From CAVIQK01 sp964613035 (GTDB lineage: Bacteria > Bacillota > Clostridia > Christensenellales > DTU072), in the NCBI GenBank assembly GCA_964613035.1, contig CAZTFQ010000006.1, positions 39,778-103,777 on the forward strand: a stretch of DNA of 64,000 bases, read 5' to 3'. Shown piece after piece: positions 34,661 through 44,147 of the stretch. The first letter of the stretch is position 1. Every line of letters starts with the position of its first letter. Below the pieces are notes generated by a model that saw nothing but the letters and a program-made list of their open reading frames with translations, made no database searches and had not been told where the DNA came from. A program made the translations under genes and the position numbers.

Positions 34661-35911
34661 TTATACTCTCTGTATTTCTCCTCCTAAATTACGGAAGAGA
34701 TTTTCTATCTTTTCGTATCCTCTGTCTACGTATCTGACGTTGTTGACGACGGTAGTTCCTTCTGCCGACAGCCCCGCTATTATCAGCGCCGCGCCGCCTC
34801 GGAGATCTTCCGCGTTGACTTCAGCTCCTATAAGTCTCGGTACTCCTCTGACGATTGCGGTCTTGCCTTTAACCACTATATCGGCTTTCATTTTAATCAA
34901 TTCCGGCACGTGCTTAAAGCGTGTTTCGAAAATGTTTTCCGTAATAAGCGTAGTGCCGTCCGCCACGGCGGATACAGCCATAATCTCCGCCTGAAGGTCC
35001 GTGGGAAACCCCGGGTAGGGTTGAGTCTCGACCGCCATAGGCGATACGGGGCGATTTTTTTGACTTATTTTAATAATATCACTCTTCTCCACAATATTGC
35101 AACTTGTTTTTTTCAACTTAGATATAAGACTCTTAAGATGTCGAGAATTGACTGAGGTCAAAGTGACGTCGCCGCCGCACGCCGCGACGGCGGACATTAT
35201 CGTACCCGCAACTATTCTGTCGGGCATGGTGGAATATGTAGTACCGCTTAATTTTTTTACTCCTTCTATTCTTATTATGCTACTGCCGGCGCCTTTTATT
35301 TTAGCGCCCATCGAAATTAAAAAGTTTTGCAAATCAACGATTTCCGGTTCTCTTGCAGGATTATATATCGTAGTTATGCCCGTAGTGAATACGGACGCGA
35401 GCATAACGTTTTCTGTAGCGCCGACGCTGGGATAATCGAGATGTACGTCGCCGTCGTGAATATTCTCGGCGTCGCAAAATATGTATCCGTGTTCTTCTTC
35501 TATTTTCACTCCGAGGTCCCTAAGGCTGTTAAGGTGTATGTCTATCGGGCGCAAACCTATGTCGCAGCCTCCGGGATACGATACCCGAGCTCTTTTCATT
35601 CTTCCCAGCACCGAGCCCAACAAAAATATCGAGCTTCTCAATTCTTTTCCAAGTTCCGCGGGAATGGAATACGAAGAGACGTCTGAGGCGTCGATAACTA
35701 GTTTACGTCCCGTTTTCGTACATTTCACTCCGAGAGAACGAAGTATTTTCCCCATATTCTCCACGTCCGACAGATCAGGACAATTGTCAATGACGATCTC
35801 TCCGTCGGTAAGTATGGACGCCGCCATCAACGGCAAAACGGCATTTTTTGCGCCTTGGACGTTTACCGTCCCCGAGAGTCGGTTTCCCCCTTTTATCACA
35901 AGCTTAGTCAA
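34661..35911 (-). CDS. murA: UDP-N-acetylglucosamine 1-carboxyvinyltransferase
   Basis: First committed step of peptidoglycan synthesis: enolpyruvyl transfer from PEP to UDP-GlcNAc. 416 residues with KGGNRLSGTVNVQGAKNAVLP, the catalytic Cys loop SYPGGCDIGLRPIDIH near residue 118 (the Cys makes it fosfomycin-sensitive in principle), and a PGFPTDLQAEIMA motif near 303. Start is a TTG at 35911 with AGGAGA upstream. Placed between ftsW and ftsQ, where murG/murC/murB usually lie in dcw clusters. Confidence 0.95.
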   Translation of the reverse strand: MTKLVIKGGNRLSGTVNVQGAKNAVLPLMAASILTDGEIVIDNCPDLSDVENMGKILRSLGVKCTKTGRKLVIDASDVSSYSIPAELGKELRSSIFLLGSVLGRMKRARVSYPGGCDIGLRPIDIHLNSLRDLGVKIEEEHGYIFCDAENIHDGDVHLDYPSVGATENVMLASVFTTGITTIYNPAREPEIVDLQNFLISMGAKIKGAGSSIIRIEGVKKLSGTTYSTMPDRIVAGTIMSAVAACGGDVTLTSVNSRHLKSLISKLKKTSCNIVEKSDIIKISQKNRPVSPMAVETQPYPGFPTDLQAEIMAVSAVADGTTLITENIFETRFKHVPELIKMKADIVVKGKTAIVRGVPRLIGAEVNAEDLRGGAALIIAGLSAEGTTVVNNVRYVDRGYEKIENLFRNLGGEIQRV

Positions 35912-35926
35912 CGTTGTCTCCTAATG

Positions 35927-37045
35927 CTATATTGTATGAAAGGGAACACTCTTCGCGTTCCTTTTATCTATACCGTATACTATGCCCAACGCGAAAGAAA
36001 ACGCCATCAAAGAGGATCCGCCTGCCGAAATAAGCGGTAACGGCACGCCTGTAGGGGGAATGGTTCCGCTCACCACGGCGACGTTAAGTAAAGTCTGGAC
36101 GGCGATTACCGCAACCACTCCGAACGATATCAGAGACGAGTGTCGGTCGGGAGCGTTTTTCGCAATCTTGATTCCGTAATAGACTAGCATAAAATATATC
36201 GTCAAAATAAACGCGCTGCCGACGAAGCCCAGTTCTTCTCCTATTATGGAAAAGATAAAGTCGCTCTCCGCGAAGGGCAAAAAAAGATATTTTTGTCGAC
36301 TGTTAAAAAGACCTGTTCCGAACAGTCCTCCGTTGCCGAGAGCGTAGTACGATTGAATGAGCTGATATCCTTCCGTCTTGGGGTTAGCCCACGGATCCAC
36401 GTAGGCAATAAGACGTTGTATTCTATACGGCTCAGCCAAAATCATAACGGGAAGAGCCACGGCTATCACGGCTATGACCGAAACGATATATTTAGCGCGA
36501 AGACCGCCCGCGAACATCAGAAGAAATGCCGATATAACGACGGTCATCGTTATGGACATATTGGGTTCTAAAATAATTAACGCGCAAATCGCAAGCGTCG
36601 CGAGAATCGGGACGACGAGATTTTTAAGTTTGTACGGAGGTCGGTCTTTCAATTCCGAGGCGAGAAACAACATTAAGCCGAACTTGGAAAACTCCGAAGG
36701 CTGTATGGTCATAAAGCCCAGATTGAGCCATCTGGTAGCGCCGTATGCGTCTACGCCCAGTCCCGGGACGAACACCAAAGCCAACAAAACAAGCGAAACT
36801 GCCAGAATTACATATCTGAATTTATATATAAAGTCTTGTCTTAAAAACGTTCCGAATATAAACAGAACGATGCCCGCAATCAAGGCGACGGCTTGTTTTT
36901 TGACATAATAAAACTCGTCACCGAACTGTAGAGACGCCGAGTAATAGCTCGCCGAATAGATCATGACGAGTCCTATTACGGATAAGGATATATATGCGAA
37001 AAACAGACTATGCCTTGACCTTAAGGACCATTTCGCGGAAGGCAT
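35927..37045 (-). CDS. ftsW: FtsW/SEDS peptidoglycan glycosyltransferase
   Basis: SEDS-family polymerase of septal peptidoglycan. 372 residues, about ten membrane segments; catalytic Asp in AYVDPWANP near residue 225, and the family signature GTIPPTGVPLPLISAGGSS near 325. Start ATG at 37045 lies inside murD (38-base overlap) behind GAGGAGAGAGGCA. Could also be a RodA/SpoVE paralogue by sequence, but the dcw position after murD argues for FtsW. Confidence 0.93.
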   Translation of the reverse strand: MPSAKWSLRSRHSLFFAYISLSVIGLVMIYSASYYSASLQFGDEFYYVKKQAVALIAGIVLFIFGTFLRQDFIYKFRYVILAVSLVLLALVFVPGLGVDAYGATRWLNLGFMTIQPSEFSKFGLMLFLASELKDRPPYKLKNLVVPILATLAICALIILEPNMSITMTVVISAFLLMFAGGLRAKYIVSVIAVIAVALPVMILAEPYRIQRLIAYVDPWANPKTEGYQLIQSYYALGNGGLFGTGLFNSRQKYLFLPFAESDFIFSIIGEELGFVGSAFILTIYFMLVYYGIKIAKNAPDRHSSLISFGVVAVIAVQTLLNVAVVSGTIPPTGVPLPLISAGGSSLMAFSFALGIVYGIDKRNAKSVPFHTI

Positions 37046-38315
37046 TGCCTCTCTCCTCGTAATTTTTATATCTGTCGAAAGACGCCGAAGACGGTGAAAA
37101 CAGAACCGTGTCGATTTTTTTGTCGACGGAAAACGTATTGACCGCTCCTGCCAAATCTTTATGCATAACTATATCGAAATAGCCCACTTTATAGGCAGAA
37201 TTCATAATTTTTTCGGAATTAGCTCCCGTAACGGCGACGCATCTTACTTTTCCCGGAAGCGTCTCGAAAAAGTCACAAAATTCTTCGTTTTTGTCACTGC
37301 CGCCCATAATCAAACCGATGTTGCCTTCCAGCATATCTATGGCGGCTTTCGTAGCGTGGAGGTTGGTTCCCTTACTGTCGTTGTAATATCCCTTACCGCC
37401 TACGGTGGCTACGTACTCTACTCTGTGCGGCGGAAGTTTAAATTTTTTGATAAAAGAGCTCGCGGCGACTTCGGGCACGCCTACGATAGAACCTACCGTG
37501 AGTGCGACGAGAGCGTTGAATCGATTATGCTCTCCTTTTGCCTTCAAATCCTTGACAGAGCACAAAGGCTTGTCGTTATAGAAGAAATAGTTGTCTTTTA
37601 TATAGGATTTTCCGCCCTCTTTTCGCGTAGAAACTCGGATAAGTTCTCCGGGGACTTCTTTCATACGAATGCGAATATTCTCGTCGTATCCGTTGATTAT
37701 CGAATAAGACGAAGCGTTCTGGTGTGCGAAAATCTTCATTTTGGATTCCGCATAGGCGTTGAAGCCGTCGTAACGGTCGAGATGATCGGCGGCGATGTTG
37801 AGAATGATGGCGATATCGGGAGAAATTTCGCCGTAATCCAACTGAAAACTGCTCACTTCCGCAACTGCATAATCGGGAAGAGATTTCTCTTGCGCCAGCT
37901 GAGAAACGGGGTAACCGATATTGCCGCACGCGCGTGCTTTGATTCCGGCTAAAGACAACAGCTTCTCTATCATCAGCGTCGTAGTCGTCTTTCCGTTGGT
38001 CCCGGTAACGGCAATCGTTTTACACGGTAATTGCGACATACCGAGGGCGAGTTCGGTAGTCAGGGGAATGTTTTTACGTTTGGCTTCCGATATAAGAGGA
38101 TGGGTATCGGAGAATCCGGGGCTGACTACGATAAAATCGAATTCGTCGAGTTCCGACGGATAAATTTTTAGGTTTTTCACGCCGTCGAAGCTGTCGATTT
38201 TTTCGTCGTCGTCATAGACGCTCACCGAGGCGCCGAGTTTCTTTAACAAGCCGTATGCGGACAATCCGCTGGTTTTCAGTCCCGCAACAAGGACTTTTTT
38301 TCCGAATAAATTCAT
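37008..38315 (-). CDS. murD: UDP-N-acetylmuramoyl-L-alanine--D-glutamate ligase
   Basis: Adds D-Glu to UDP-MurNAc-L-Ala. 435 residues: N-terminal Rossmann-like domain (KVLVAGLKTSGLSA), ATP-binding VTGTNGKTTTTLMIEKL near residue 105, central motif NIAADHLDRYDGFNAYAESK, and a C-terminal domain with YYNDSKGTNLHATKAAI. Start ATG with AAGGAGAACCGTTCT upstream. The gene overlaps ftsW by 38 bases, so the two are likely coupled. Confidence 0.95.
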   Translation of the reverse strand: MNLFGKKVLVAGLKTSGLSAYGLLKKLGASVSVYDDDEKIDSFDGVKNLKIYPSELDEFDFIVVSPGFSDTHPLISEAKRKNIPLTTELALGMSQLPCKTIAVTGTNGKTTTTLMIEKLLSLAGIKARACGNIGYPVSQLAQEKSLPDYAVAEVSSFQLDYGEISPDIAIILNIAADHLDRYDGFNAYAESKMKIFAHQNASSYSIINGYDENIRIRMKEVPGELIRVSTRKEGGKSYIKDNYFFYNDKPLCSVKDLKAKGEHNRFNALVALTVGSIVGVPEVAASSFIKKFKLPPHRVEYVATVGGKGYYNDSKGTNLHATKAAIDMLEGNIGLIMGGSDKNEEFCDFFETLPGKVRCVAVTGANSEKIMNSAYKVGYFDIVMHKDLAGAVNTFSVDKKIDTVLFSPSSASFDRYKNYEERGNAFREMVLKVKA

Positions 38316-38328
38316 AGAACGGTTCTCC

Positions 38329-39321
38329 TTATATAATTAGTATCGCGATAAGCCCCGAAACAACGGTTATCAAGGCATACAAGAATGAAATTTTGGCTTC
38401 GGAAAAGCCTTTAAGCTCCAGATGATGATGGAACGGAGCCATTAAAAAGATACGCTTCTTAGTCGATTTATATACTGCTACTTGTAAAATTACGGATAAA
38501 GCCGACCAGACGAAGACCGCGCCTACAACGGGGATGAGGACTGACATACGCGTAGCCACTCCTACGGAAGCCACCGCTGCGCCGAGGGCGAGCGAGCCCG
38601 TATCTCCCATGAAAACGAGAGCTTTATTCGTATTGAGCACCAAAAACACCGACAACGCGCCTATGAGAATAGCCGTAACCATAGCGAGTCCCGTATACTC
38701 CGATGCCCAAATAACGTCTCCGTACTCCTCCGCTCGGATATAGGCAATCAATATGATAATTTCGAATATTCCGAGATATGCCGTAGAAGAGGATGCAGAG
38801 AGACCGTCCAATCCGTCCGTGAGATTGACCGCGTTGGTAGCCGCGACGTAGACGAGTACGGTGAACGGGACGTACCACCAACCCAAGTCGACGTAGATAT
38901 CCGCAACGGGGATGTATACGGAACTGCCGACCGAGCGGGAATAATAAGCCAAAAACGACACTCCTATCGCGACCAGTAACTGACCGATAATCTTTTGATA
39001 CGGTCTGAGCCCCCTATTGTCGTTAAAGCGGACTTTTATGAAGTCGTCGAGAAAGCCTATAACCGCGTATGCAGAAACGGACAGTACGAAAATATTCGCC
39101 GAAGCGTATTCGTACAAACCGAAAGCCGCATAAAGAATTAAGAGCGGCACGATGAAAACGATACCGCCCATAGTGGGCGTACCCTTTTTATTCTCGTGTT
39201 GTCCTACGTAAGAATATATAGGCTGACTTGCGCGAATAGATCTTAACAGCCGTAACGCAAACGGAGCTATTACGGTGCTCAAACCTATGCCTGACAATAG
39301 CGCATAGACGACGAATTTCAA
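38329..39321 (-). CDS. mraY: Phospho-N-acetylmuramoyl-pentapeptide transferase
   Basis: Membrane enzyme making lipid I from UDP-MurNAc-pentapeptide and undecaprenyl phosphate. 330 residues, ten membrane segments; motifs KKGTPTMGGIVF, FLDDFIKVRF (Asp pair), NAVNLTDGLDGLSAS, FMGDTGSLALG, and MAPFHHHLE. Start is a TTG at 39321, three bases after murE, with no clear Shine-Dalgarno; translation is probably coupled to murE. Confidence 0.95.
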   Translation of the reverse strand: MKFVVYALLSGIGLSTVIAPFALRLLRSIRASQPIYSYVGQHENKKGTPTMGGIVFIVPLLILYAAFGLYEYASANIFVLSVSAYAVIGFLDDFIKVRFNDNRGLRPYQKIIGQLLVAIGVSFLAYYSRSVGSSVYIPVADIYVDLGWWYVPFTVLVYVAATNAVNLTDGLDGLSASSSTAYLGIFEIIILIAYIRAEEYGDVIWASEYTGLAMVTAILIGALSVFLVLNTNKALVFMGDTGSLALGAAVASVGVATRMSVLIPVVGAVFVWSALSVILQVAVYKSTKKRIFLMAPFHHHLELKGFSEAKISFLYALITVVSGLIAILII

Positions 39322-39324
39322 TTT

Positions 39325-40752
39325 TTATACCGTACTCAATATTCTTTTTACCGTTTCTATATCCGAATAAGGCGTTTTCACGCCGCCCTCGTCTATGTAT
39401 TTTTCCGCGCCTTTACCCGCGAGCACCACGACGTCGTCGCGACCTGCGTAGCTCAGTGCGTAAAAAATAGCGTCTTCCCTGTTGCGTATGATAAAATATT
39501 CCTTGCCGTCGTCGATACCGGAAGCGATCTCGTCCATAATTTCATATGGATCCTCTAGCCGAGAATTGTCGGTAGTCACAATCGTCAGATCCGATAATCC
39601 GGAAGATATTTTACCCATAATTTTTCGTTTCTCTTTATCTCTGTTACCGCCGCACCCGAACACCGCTATGACCTTACCTTCCGCCTGAGCTTTGGCTTCT
39701 CTTAAAATATTTTCCAGTCCGTCGGGAGTGTGCGCATAATCGATTATTACCTTTTTAGAGCCGTTTATTACGTTGTATCTGCCGTCTACGGGCGATATAT
39801 CTCTAATGGCGCATATAACGTCTTCGAACGGCAATCCGAGAATACATACGGCTGTAAGGGCTGCTAAAGAATTGTAAGCGTTGAAACGTCCGAAGAGTTT
39901 TGTCTTGACCACGCCTATTTTATCGAAAACGTTGACGGTATAGCGGACTTCCTTAGTAATCCCCAAATCTATTCCGAATGCGTCCGCGGGAGAATCGAAT
40001 GCGTACGTGAGAACCGTAGCGGAATCCGTATCGGCTATTTCACGTCCCAATAGGTCGTCGGTGTTGGTAAGCACGTAGTCGACCGAGTAGTCGGAGAAGA
40101 AAGATTTTTTCACCTCTCGATACTTATTCATATCGCCGAAAAAGTCCAAATGGTCCTGCGAAAAATTGGTAAATATCACTAAAGCGAAATGTATCCCGAA
40201 CACTTTTTTATAATAAATCGCGTGAGCGCTGACTTCGGTTACGACGTATTCTACACCGGCATCCAGAGCCGTCTTCAACGTACGATGCAACACGTCGGGA
40301 TCGGGAGTGGTTAGGTCGGTGTCATATTTAACGCCGTCTATTTCCGTCCCGAGGGTACCTATGACCGCGGCGCGTTTTCCTAAAGAACGCAACAGTTTAT
40401 ATATAAGAATCGCCGTAGTCGTCTTACCGTTGGTACCGACGACGGCTATCATCTTTAACTTATCCGCGGGATTGCCGTAGAACTTAGCCGAAAGACGCGC
40501 ATACTCCGCTCTGGTATCCTCAACGACGATGTTAGGGACTCCTAATATCGGTTTTGAACTGACAACGGCTACCGCCCCTTTTTCTACTGCATCCGTTGCG
40601 TAATCGGCGCCGTCCGAATTTCCTTCCAGAGCTATGAAAATATTTCCGGAGGATATTTTTCTACTGTCGACGGATATTCCCGTAACGACTTTTTCATATA
40701 AAGTATTTTCCGAAACTTTTTCCTTATCGCAGAATAAATCTCTGATAGTCAT
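39325..40752 (-). CDS. murE: UDP-MurNAc-tripeptide synthetase MurE
   Basis: Adds the third amino acid of the stem peptide. 475 residues: GISVDSRKISSGNIFIAL start, ATP-binding VGTNGKTTTAILIYKLL near residue 105, and TTPDPDVLHRTL. The specificity loop reads DNSRLEDPYEIMDEI, where meso-diaminopimelate enzymes normally have DNPRxEDP; the Arg is kept and the Pro is Ser, so meso-DAP remains the best guess rather than lysine (which usually lacks the Arg). Start ATG has GGAGTAAATT upstream. Confidence 0.94.
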   Translation of the reverse strand: MTIRDLFCDKEKVSENTLYEKVVTGISVDSRKISSGNIFIALEGNSDGADYATDAVEKGAVAVVSSKPILGVPNIVVEDTRAEYARLSAKFYGNPADKLKMIAVVGTNGKTTTAILIYKLLRSLGKRAAVIGTLGTEIDGVKYDTDLTTPDPDVLHRTLKTALDAGVEYVVTEVSAHAIYYKKVFGIHFALVIFTNFSQDHLDFFGDMNKYREVKKSFFSDYSVDYVLTNTDDLLGREIADTDSATVLTYAFDSPADAFGIDLGITKEVRYTVNVFDKIGVVKTKLFGRFNAYNSLAALTAVCILGLPFEDVICAIRDISPVDGRYNVINGSKKVIIDYAHTPDGLENILREAKAQAEGKVIAVFGCGGNRDKEKRKIMGKISSGLSDLTIVTTDNSRLEDPYEIMDEIASGIDDGKEYFIIRNREDAIFYALSYAGRDDVVVLAGKGAEKYIDEGGVKTPYSDIETVKRILSTV

Positions 40753-40755
40753 AAT

Positions 40756-42648
40756 TTACTCCGTCTTAATCAATATTACCGCACCTTGTTTTACGGTTGA
40801 ATTTTCTATCGGAAATTGTCCGGTAACGACTCCTCCGTCACCGTCTATTTCATATTTGAGTCCCAGCGCGTCGAGGGTCGCCACTGCCTCCGTAAGCGGC
40901 ATATCTTCAAGATACGGCATAACCACCGTCGAGACGGTCGGAGCGACCGCTCCGGGGATATTCTCATAGTTTATAATGCCCTCGAAGATATTTTTCACGT
41001 ACGGCGCCGCCACTAAAGAACCGTAATATACGTACCCTTCCGGCTCGTCCACGATGAAGAGCGTCAGATACGAGGCGGTTTCTTTTCCGATAAATCCTAT
41101 AAAAGAAGAAACGTATTTACCTCTTGCTATGGCTCCGTTTTCATATTTCTGCGCGGTGCCGGTTTTACCGCCTATTTCATATCCTTCTATTGCCGCGTTG
41201 CGTCCGCTACCGTCGGAAACTACTCCGACCAAAACGTCTCTAAGCGTTGCGGAAGTGCTTTCTTTTATAATTCTTTCTCCAGTGACGGGCGGAGCCACTT
41301 CCGTTGTTATACCGTCCGCAGAAACTATTTTTTTCATAAAGTGCGGCGTAACTTTGATTCCGCCGTTGATTGCGGCGGCGACAGCCGAAATCAATCCTAT
41401 GGGAGTGACCGCGATTGCCTGTCCGAAGCCTATTCTTGCAAGGTCGACGTTCTTGACCGTCGACTCGGAAATCAAAAGTCCTTTTCCCTCTCCCGATATA
41501 TCTATACCCGTCTTTCCGTTGACGGAAAAACGTCCGAGATAATCGTAAAAAGTTTCCACTCCGACTTTTGAAGCGATGTCCATAAAGAGGCAATTGCAAC
41601 TGTTTTCCACACCTTCGTCGAAACTTTCCGATCCGTGTCCGATTGTCCGCCAGCACTTGATTTTTTGTCCGTTGACGATTCTGTAGCCGGGGCAATACAG
41701 AGAGTAATCTCTGGAGATTTTTCCGCTATCTAGCCCTATAGCCGCAGTCAGAATTTTGAAGGTGGATCCGGGCTCGTATACGGAACTTATCGAGGAGGAC
41801 TTGGAGAGTGCGAATAATTCCGCCACGTTGTCTCTCGGGACTGCGTTGAGGTCGTAAGACGGGGTCTCTGCCATCGCGAGAATACTGCCGTCGGAAGGGT
41901 CCATGATAATACAAGAGACTCTTAACGGAGAATATTCTTCATAAGCGGCGCGGACGGCGTTTTCCGCCATTGTCTGAATCTCCGCGTCGATTGTCAGATA
42001 TAGAGAAGAACCGCTCTCACCGTACACGAACGAAGTCGTATTAGAAGACAATTCTCTGCCTACGAGGTCTGTCTCCGTCAATATATATCCGTCTTTTCCC
42101 GTAAGGACGTCGTCGTAATACAATTCCAGACCCGACTGACCTTTACCGTCCACGTTGGTAAATCCGAGTATCTGAGTCAAAAACTCGCCGAAAGTATATA
42201 CGCGCTTGATATTCTGCGCATAATACACGCCGTCCACGCCTTCCGTATTCCTCAGCCTTGAGATATCTTCGGATGATACGTTCTTCGCCACGGTCACTTC
42301 GGAGACTTTTCTCTTCAGCTTGTCAAGGAGTTTTTCGTAATTCACGCCCAAGACGGACGCCAGAGCCGAAGCTGTTTTTTCGTCGTCCGAGACCGAGATC
42401 GGGCGGACGTAGACCGTATAAGTAGTGGCATTGGAAACCAAGACTTCACCGTTTTTATCCAAAATCAAACCTCTTGCTCCCGTGATGGCGACGTCTCTGG
42501 TCCACTGGTCGAGGGCACGTTTTTTCAGAGTCGTCTGCATGACCACTTCTACGTAAAAGAGTCTGAACAGTATCACCGTAAACAAAAAAGCTATCAGCAC
42601 CAAACTCGCCAATAACCTTTTCTTTCGTTTAATATTGGATGTTTTTAT
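40756..42648 (-). CDS. Class B penicillin-binding protein, SpoVD/PBP2 type (AUA start inferred)
   Basis: Transpeptidase partner of FtsW. N-terminal membrane anchor, PBP dimerisation domain (about 50-230), transpeptidase with STFK in YEPGSTFKILTA, SCN in ENSCNCLFMD, and KTGTAQ, and one C-terminal PASTA-like domain (about 565-628). The frame has no ATG, GTG or TTG before a TTG at 42612, which would start inside the membrane segment. Upstream, an in-frame ATA at 42648 lies 6 bases after GAGGTGA and would give KTSNIKRKKRLLAS, a normal basic cytoplasmic tail. The in-frame stop is four codons further up. I therefore place the start at this ATA; the TTG is the conservative alternative. Whether it is vegetative PBP2B or SpoVD cannot be told. 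Confidence 0.88.
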   Translation of the reverse strand: MKTSNIKRKKRLLASLVLIAFLFTVILFRLFYVEVVMQTTLKKRALDQWTRDVAITGARGLILDKNGEVLVSNATTYTVYVRPISVSDDEKTASALASVLGVNYEKLLDKLKRKVSEVTVAKNVSSEDISRLRNTEGVDGVYYAQNIKRVYTFGEFLTQILGFTNVDGKGQSGLELYYDDVLTGKDGYILTETDLVGRELSSNTTSFVYGESGSSLYLTIDAEIQTMAENAVRAAYEEYSPLRVSCIIMDPSDGSILAMAETPSYDLNAVPRDNVAELFALSKSSSISSVYEPGSTFKILTAAIGLDSGKISRDYSLYCPGYRIVNGQKIKCWRTIGHGSESFDEGVENSCNCLFMDIASKVGVETFYDYLGRFSVNGKTGIDISGEGKGLLISESTVKNVDLARIGFGQAIAVTPIGLISAVAAAINGGIKVTPHFMKKIVSADGITTEVAPPVTGERIIKESTSATLRDVLVGVVSDGSGRNAAIEGYEIGGKTGTAQKYENGAIARGKYVSSFIGFIGKETASYLTLFIVDEPEGYVYYGSLVAAPYVKNIFEGIINYENIPGAVAPTVSTVVMPYLEDMPLTEAVATLDALGLKYEIDGDGGVVTGQFPIENSTVKQGAVILIKTE

Positions 42649-42683
42649 ATGCGCTCACCTCATTGTCGGATTGCGCTCGGACC

Positions 42684-43211
42684 TCAGTCAAACCATCTGA
42701 TAAAGCCGTCTTCTTGCTCCATTGCTTCCACCGTCTCTATACCGACATACTCGTCGGCGTCCACGGGGGACTGTTTGGCAAAGGTATTAAACGCTATTAA
42801 AACAAATGCGAATACTGCCACTACTAGAACGTAAGCCGCGACGAAAATTTTGCCGCCTTTTGTCAACTTACCGGGAGTACTGTTGACGGCGCGGGCTTTT
42901 TTAACCGCTTTATCGGAATTGAGAAGGCTCATTTCGTACTCGGCTTTAGTCATAACCTTATCGGTCTTGGTCGTACGATTAAGCACGCCTTCCATATATT
43001 CGTCGTAAGAGGGAACTGCCGACGCGGGGGCTTCCGCGCGGAAAGAATCTTCATAGGAAGAAGTATAGGAGGGAATTTTCGCACTATCGTCCGAATAAAC
43101 CGAGTGATTTTGTTTACCGAGCAGGAATTTATCGTAGTCGGTAAGACCGATGCCGTCCGACATCGCGCTCATATTGACGTATGATTCCGTATCTCTTCTT
43201 AAAGTAACCAT
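42684..43211 (-). CDS. Bitopic membrane protein in the ftsL position
   Basis: 175 residues: long, polar, Ser/Tyr/Asp-rich cytoplasmic part (1-118) containing two YDxF/YDEYM-like segments, one membrane helix (about 121-142, VAAYVLVVAVFAFVLIAF), and a short acidic outer tail of about 30 residues. It sits between rsmH and the PBP gene, the place of ftsL, but the topology is reversed compared with FtsL, which has a short tail inside and a coiled coil outside. No family recognised; possibly a lineage-specific divisome protein or an FtsL replacement. Start ATG with GGAGGTCAAT upstream. Confidence 0.75.
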   Translation of the reverse strand: MVTLRRDTESYVNMSAMSDGIGLTDYDKFLLGKQNHSVYSDDSAKIPSYTSSYEDSFRAEAPASAVPSYDEYMEGVLNRTTKTDKVMTKAEYEMSLLNSDKAVKKARAVNSTPGKLTKGGKIFVAAYVLVVAVFAFVLIAFNTFAKQSPVDADEYVGIETVEAMEQEDGFIRWFD

Positions 43212-43220
43212 ATTGACCTC

Positions 43221-44147
43221 CTATATTTTCTCGAAAACTCTCAGCTTGGCGCTTAAAGCTCTCTTATTGACTTCTATTTCTTCTTCCGACGGAAGAATCG
43301 GTTTGTTAGTTATTACAATTCCTTCTTTTTTCTTTCCGCATACACATACGGGGATGTTTTTCGGACAGACGCAATCCGATTCCAGATACTTAAAGCTCTG
43401 TTTTACTATTCTGTCCTCGAGACTGTGGAAGGTGATTATCGCGAAGCGACCGCCCTTTTTAAGTCTCAGGGCTATTTTTTCTATAAACTCTCCGAGGCCT
43501 TTCAGCTCGCCGTTGACTTCTATTCTGAGAGCCTGGAAGACTCTTTTCGCGGGATGACCTCCTTGATAGTTACGCGGATAGCATCCTTTGACCAGCTCGG
43601 ATAGTTGCGACGTGGTCTCGATAGGATTATCGGCTCTTCTCGCTACTATCGCCGCGGCTATTTTTCTTGAGAGTTTTTCCTCTCCGTATCTGAAAAATAC
43701 GTCTGCCAGTTCTTTTTCCGAATAAGTCGATAATACGTCGGCTGCCGTTATCCCCGAAGAGCGGTCCATTCTCATGTCGAGAGGTGCGTCTTTCATATAA
43801 GAGAATCCTCTCTCCGCTTCATCCAGCTGATAACTGCTTACGCCTAGGTCGAGTAAAATGCCGTCAAGCTTTTCTATGCCTAAGCGGTCCAGCTCTTCTT
43901 CTATATCCTTATAGTCGCTATGTATCGGCGTATAAAGCGTTTCGTATCCCTTAAGACGTGCTTCGGTTGCCTTAAGTGCTTCGGCGTCCTTATCCACGGA
44001 ATAGAGGTGCCCTTCCGAAAGTCGTCTCGCTATCTCTAAACTATGTCCGCCTCCTCCTGCCGTACCGTCCAAATAGATGCCGTTGCTTTTTATATTAAGA
44101 GCATCTATCGCCTCGTTGAGCAGGACCGACTTATGAACGAATTCCAT
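43221..44147 (-). CDS. rsmH: 16S rRNA (cytosine1402-N4)-methyltransferase
   Basis: RsmH (MraW) methylates C1402 in the decoding centre. 308 residues: HKSVLLNEAIDAL, SAM motif YLDGTAGGGGHSLEI, LLDLGVSSYQLDEAERGFSY, and GGRFAIITFHSLEDRIVK near the end. A CVCPKNIPVCVCG cysteine stretch near 260 is typical of clostridial members. Overlaps mraZ by 17 bases, the standard pair. Confidence 0.96.
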   Translation of the reverse strand: MEFVHKSVLLNEAIDALNIKSNGIYLDGTAGGGGHSLEIARRLSEGHLYSVDKDAEALKATEARLKGYETLYTPIHSDYKDIEEELDRLGIEKLDGILLDLGVSSYQLDEAERGFSYMKDAPLDMRMDRSSGITAADVLSTYSEKELADVFFRYGEEKLSRKIAAAIVARRADNPIETTSQLSELVKGCYPRNYQGGHPAKRVFQALRIEVNGELKGLGEFIEKIALRLKKGGRFAIITFHSLEDRIVKQSFKYLESDCVCPKNIPVCVCGKKKEGIVITNKPILPSEEEIEVNKRALSAKLRVFEKI

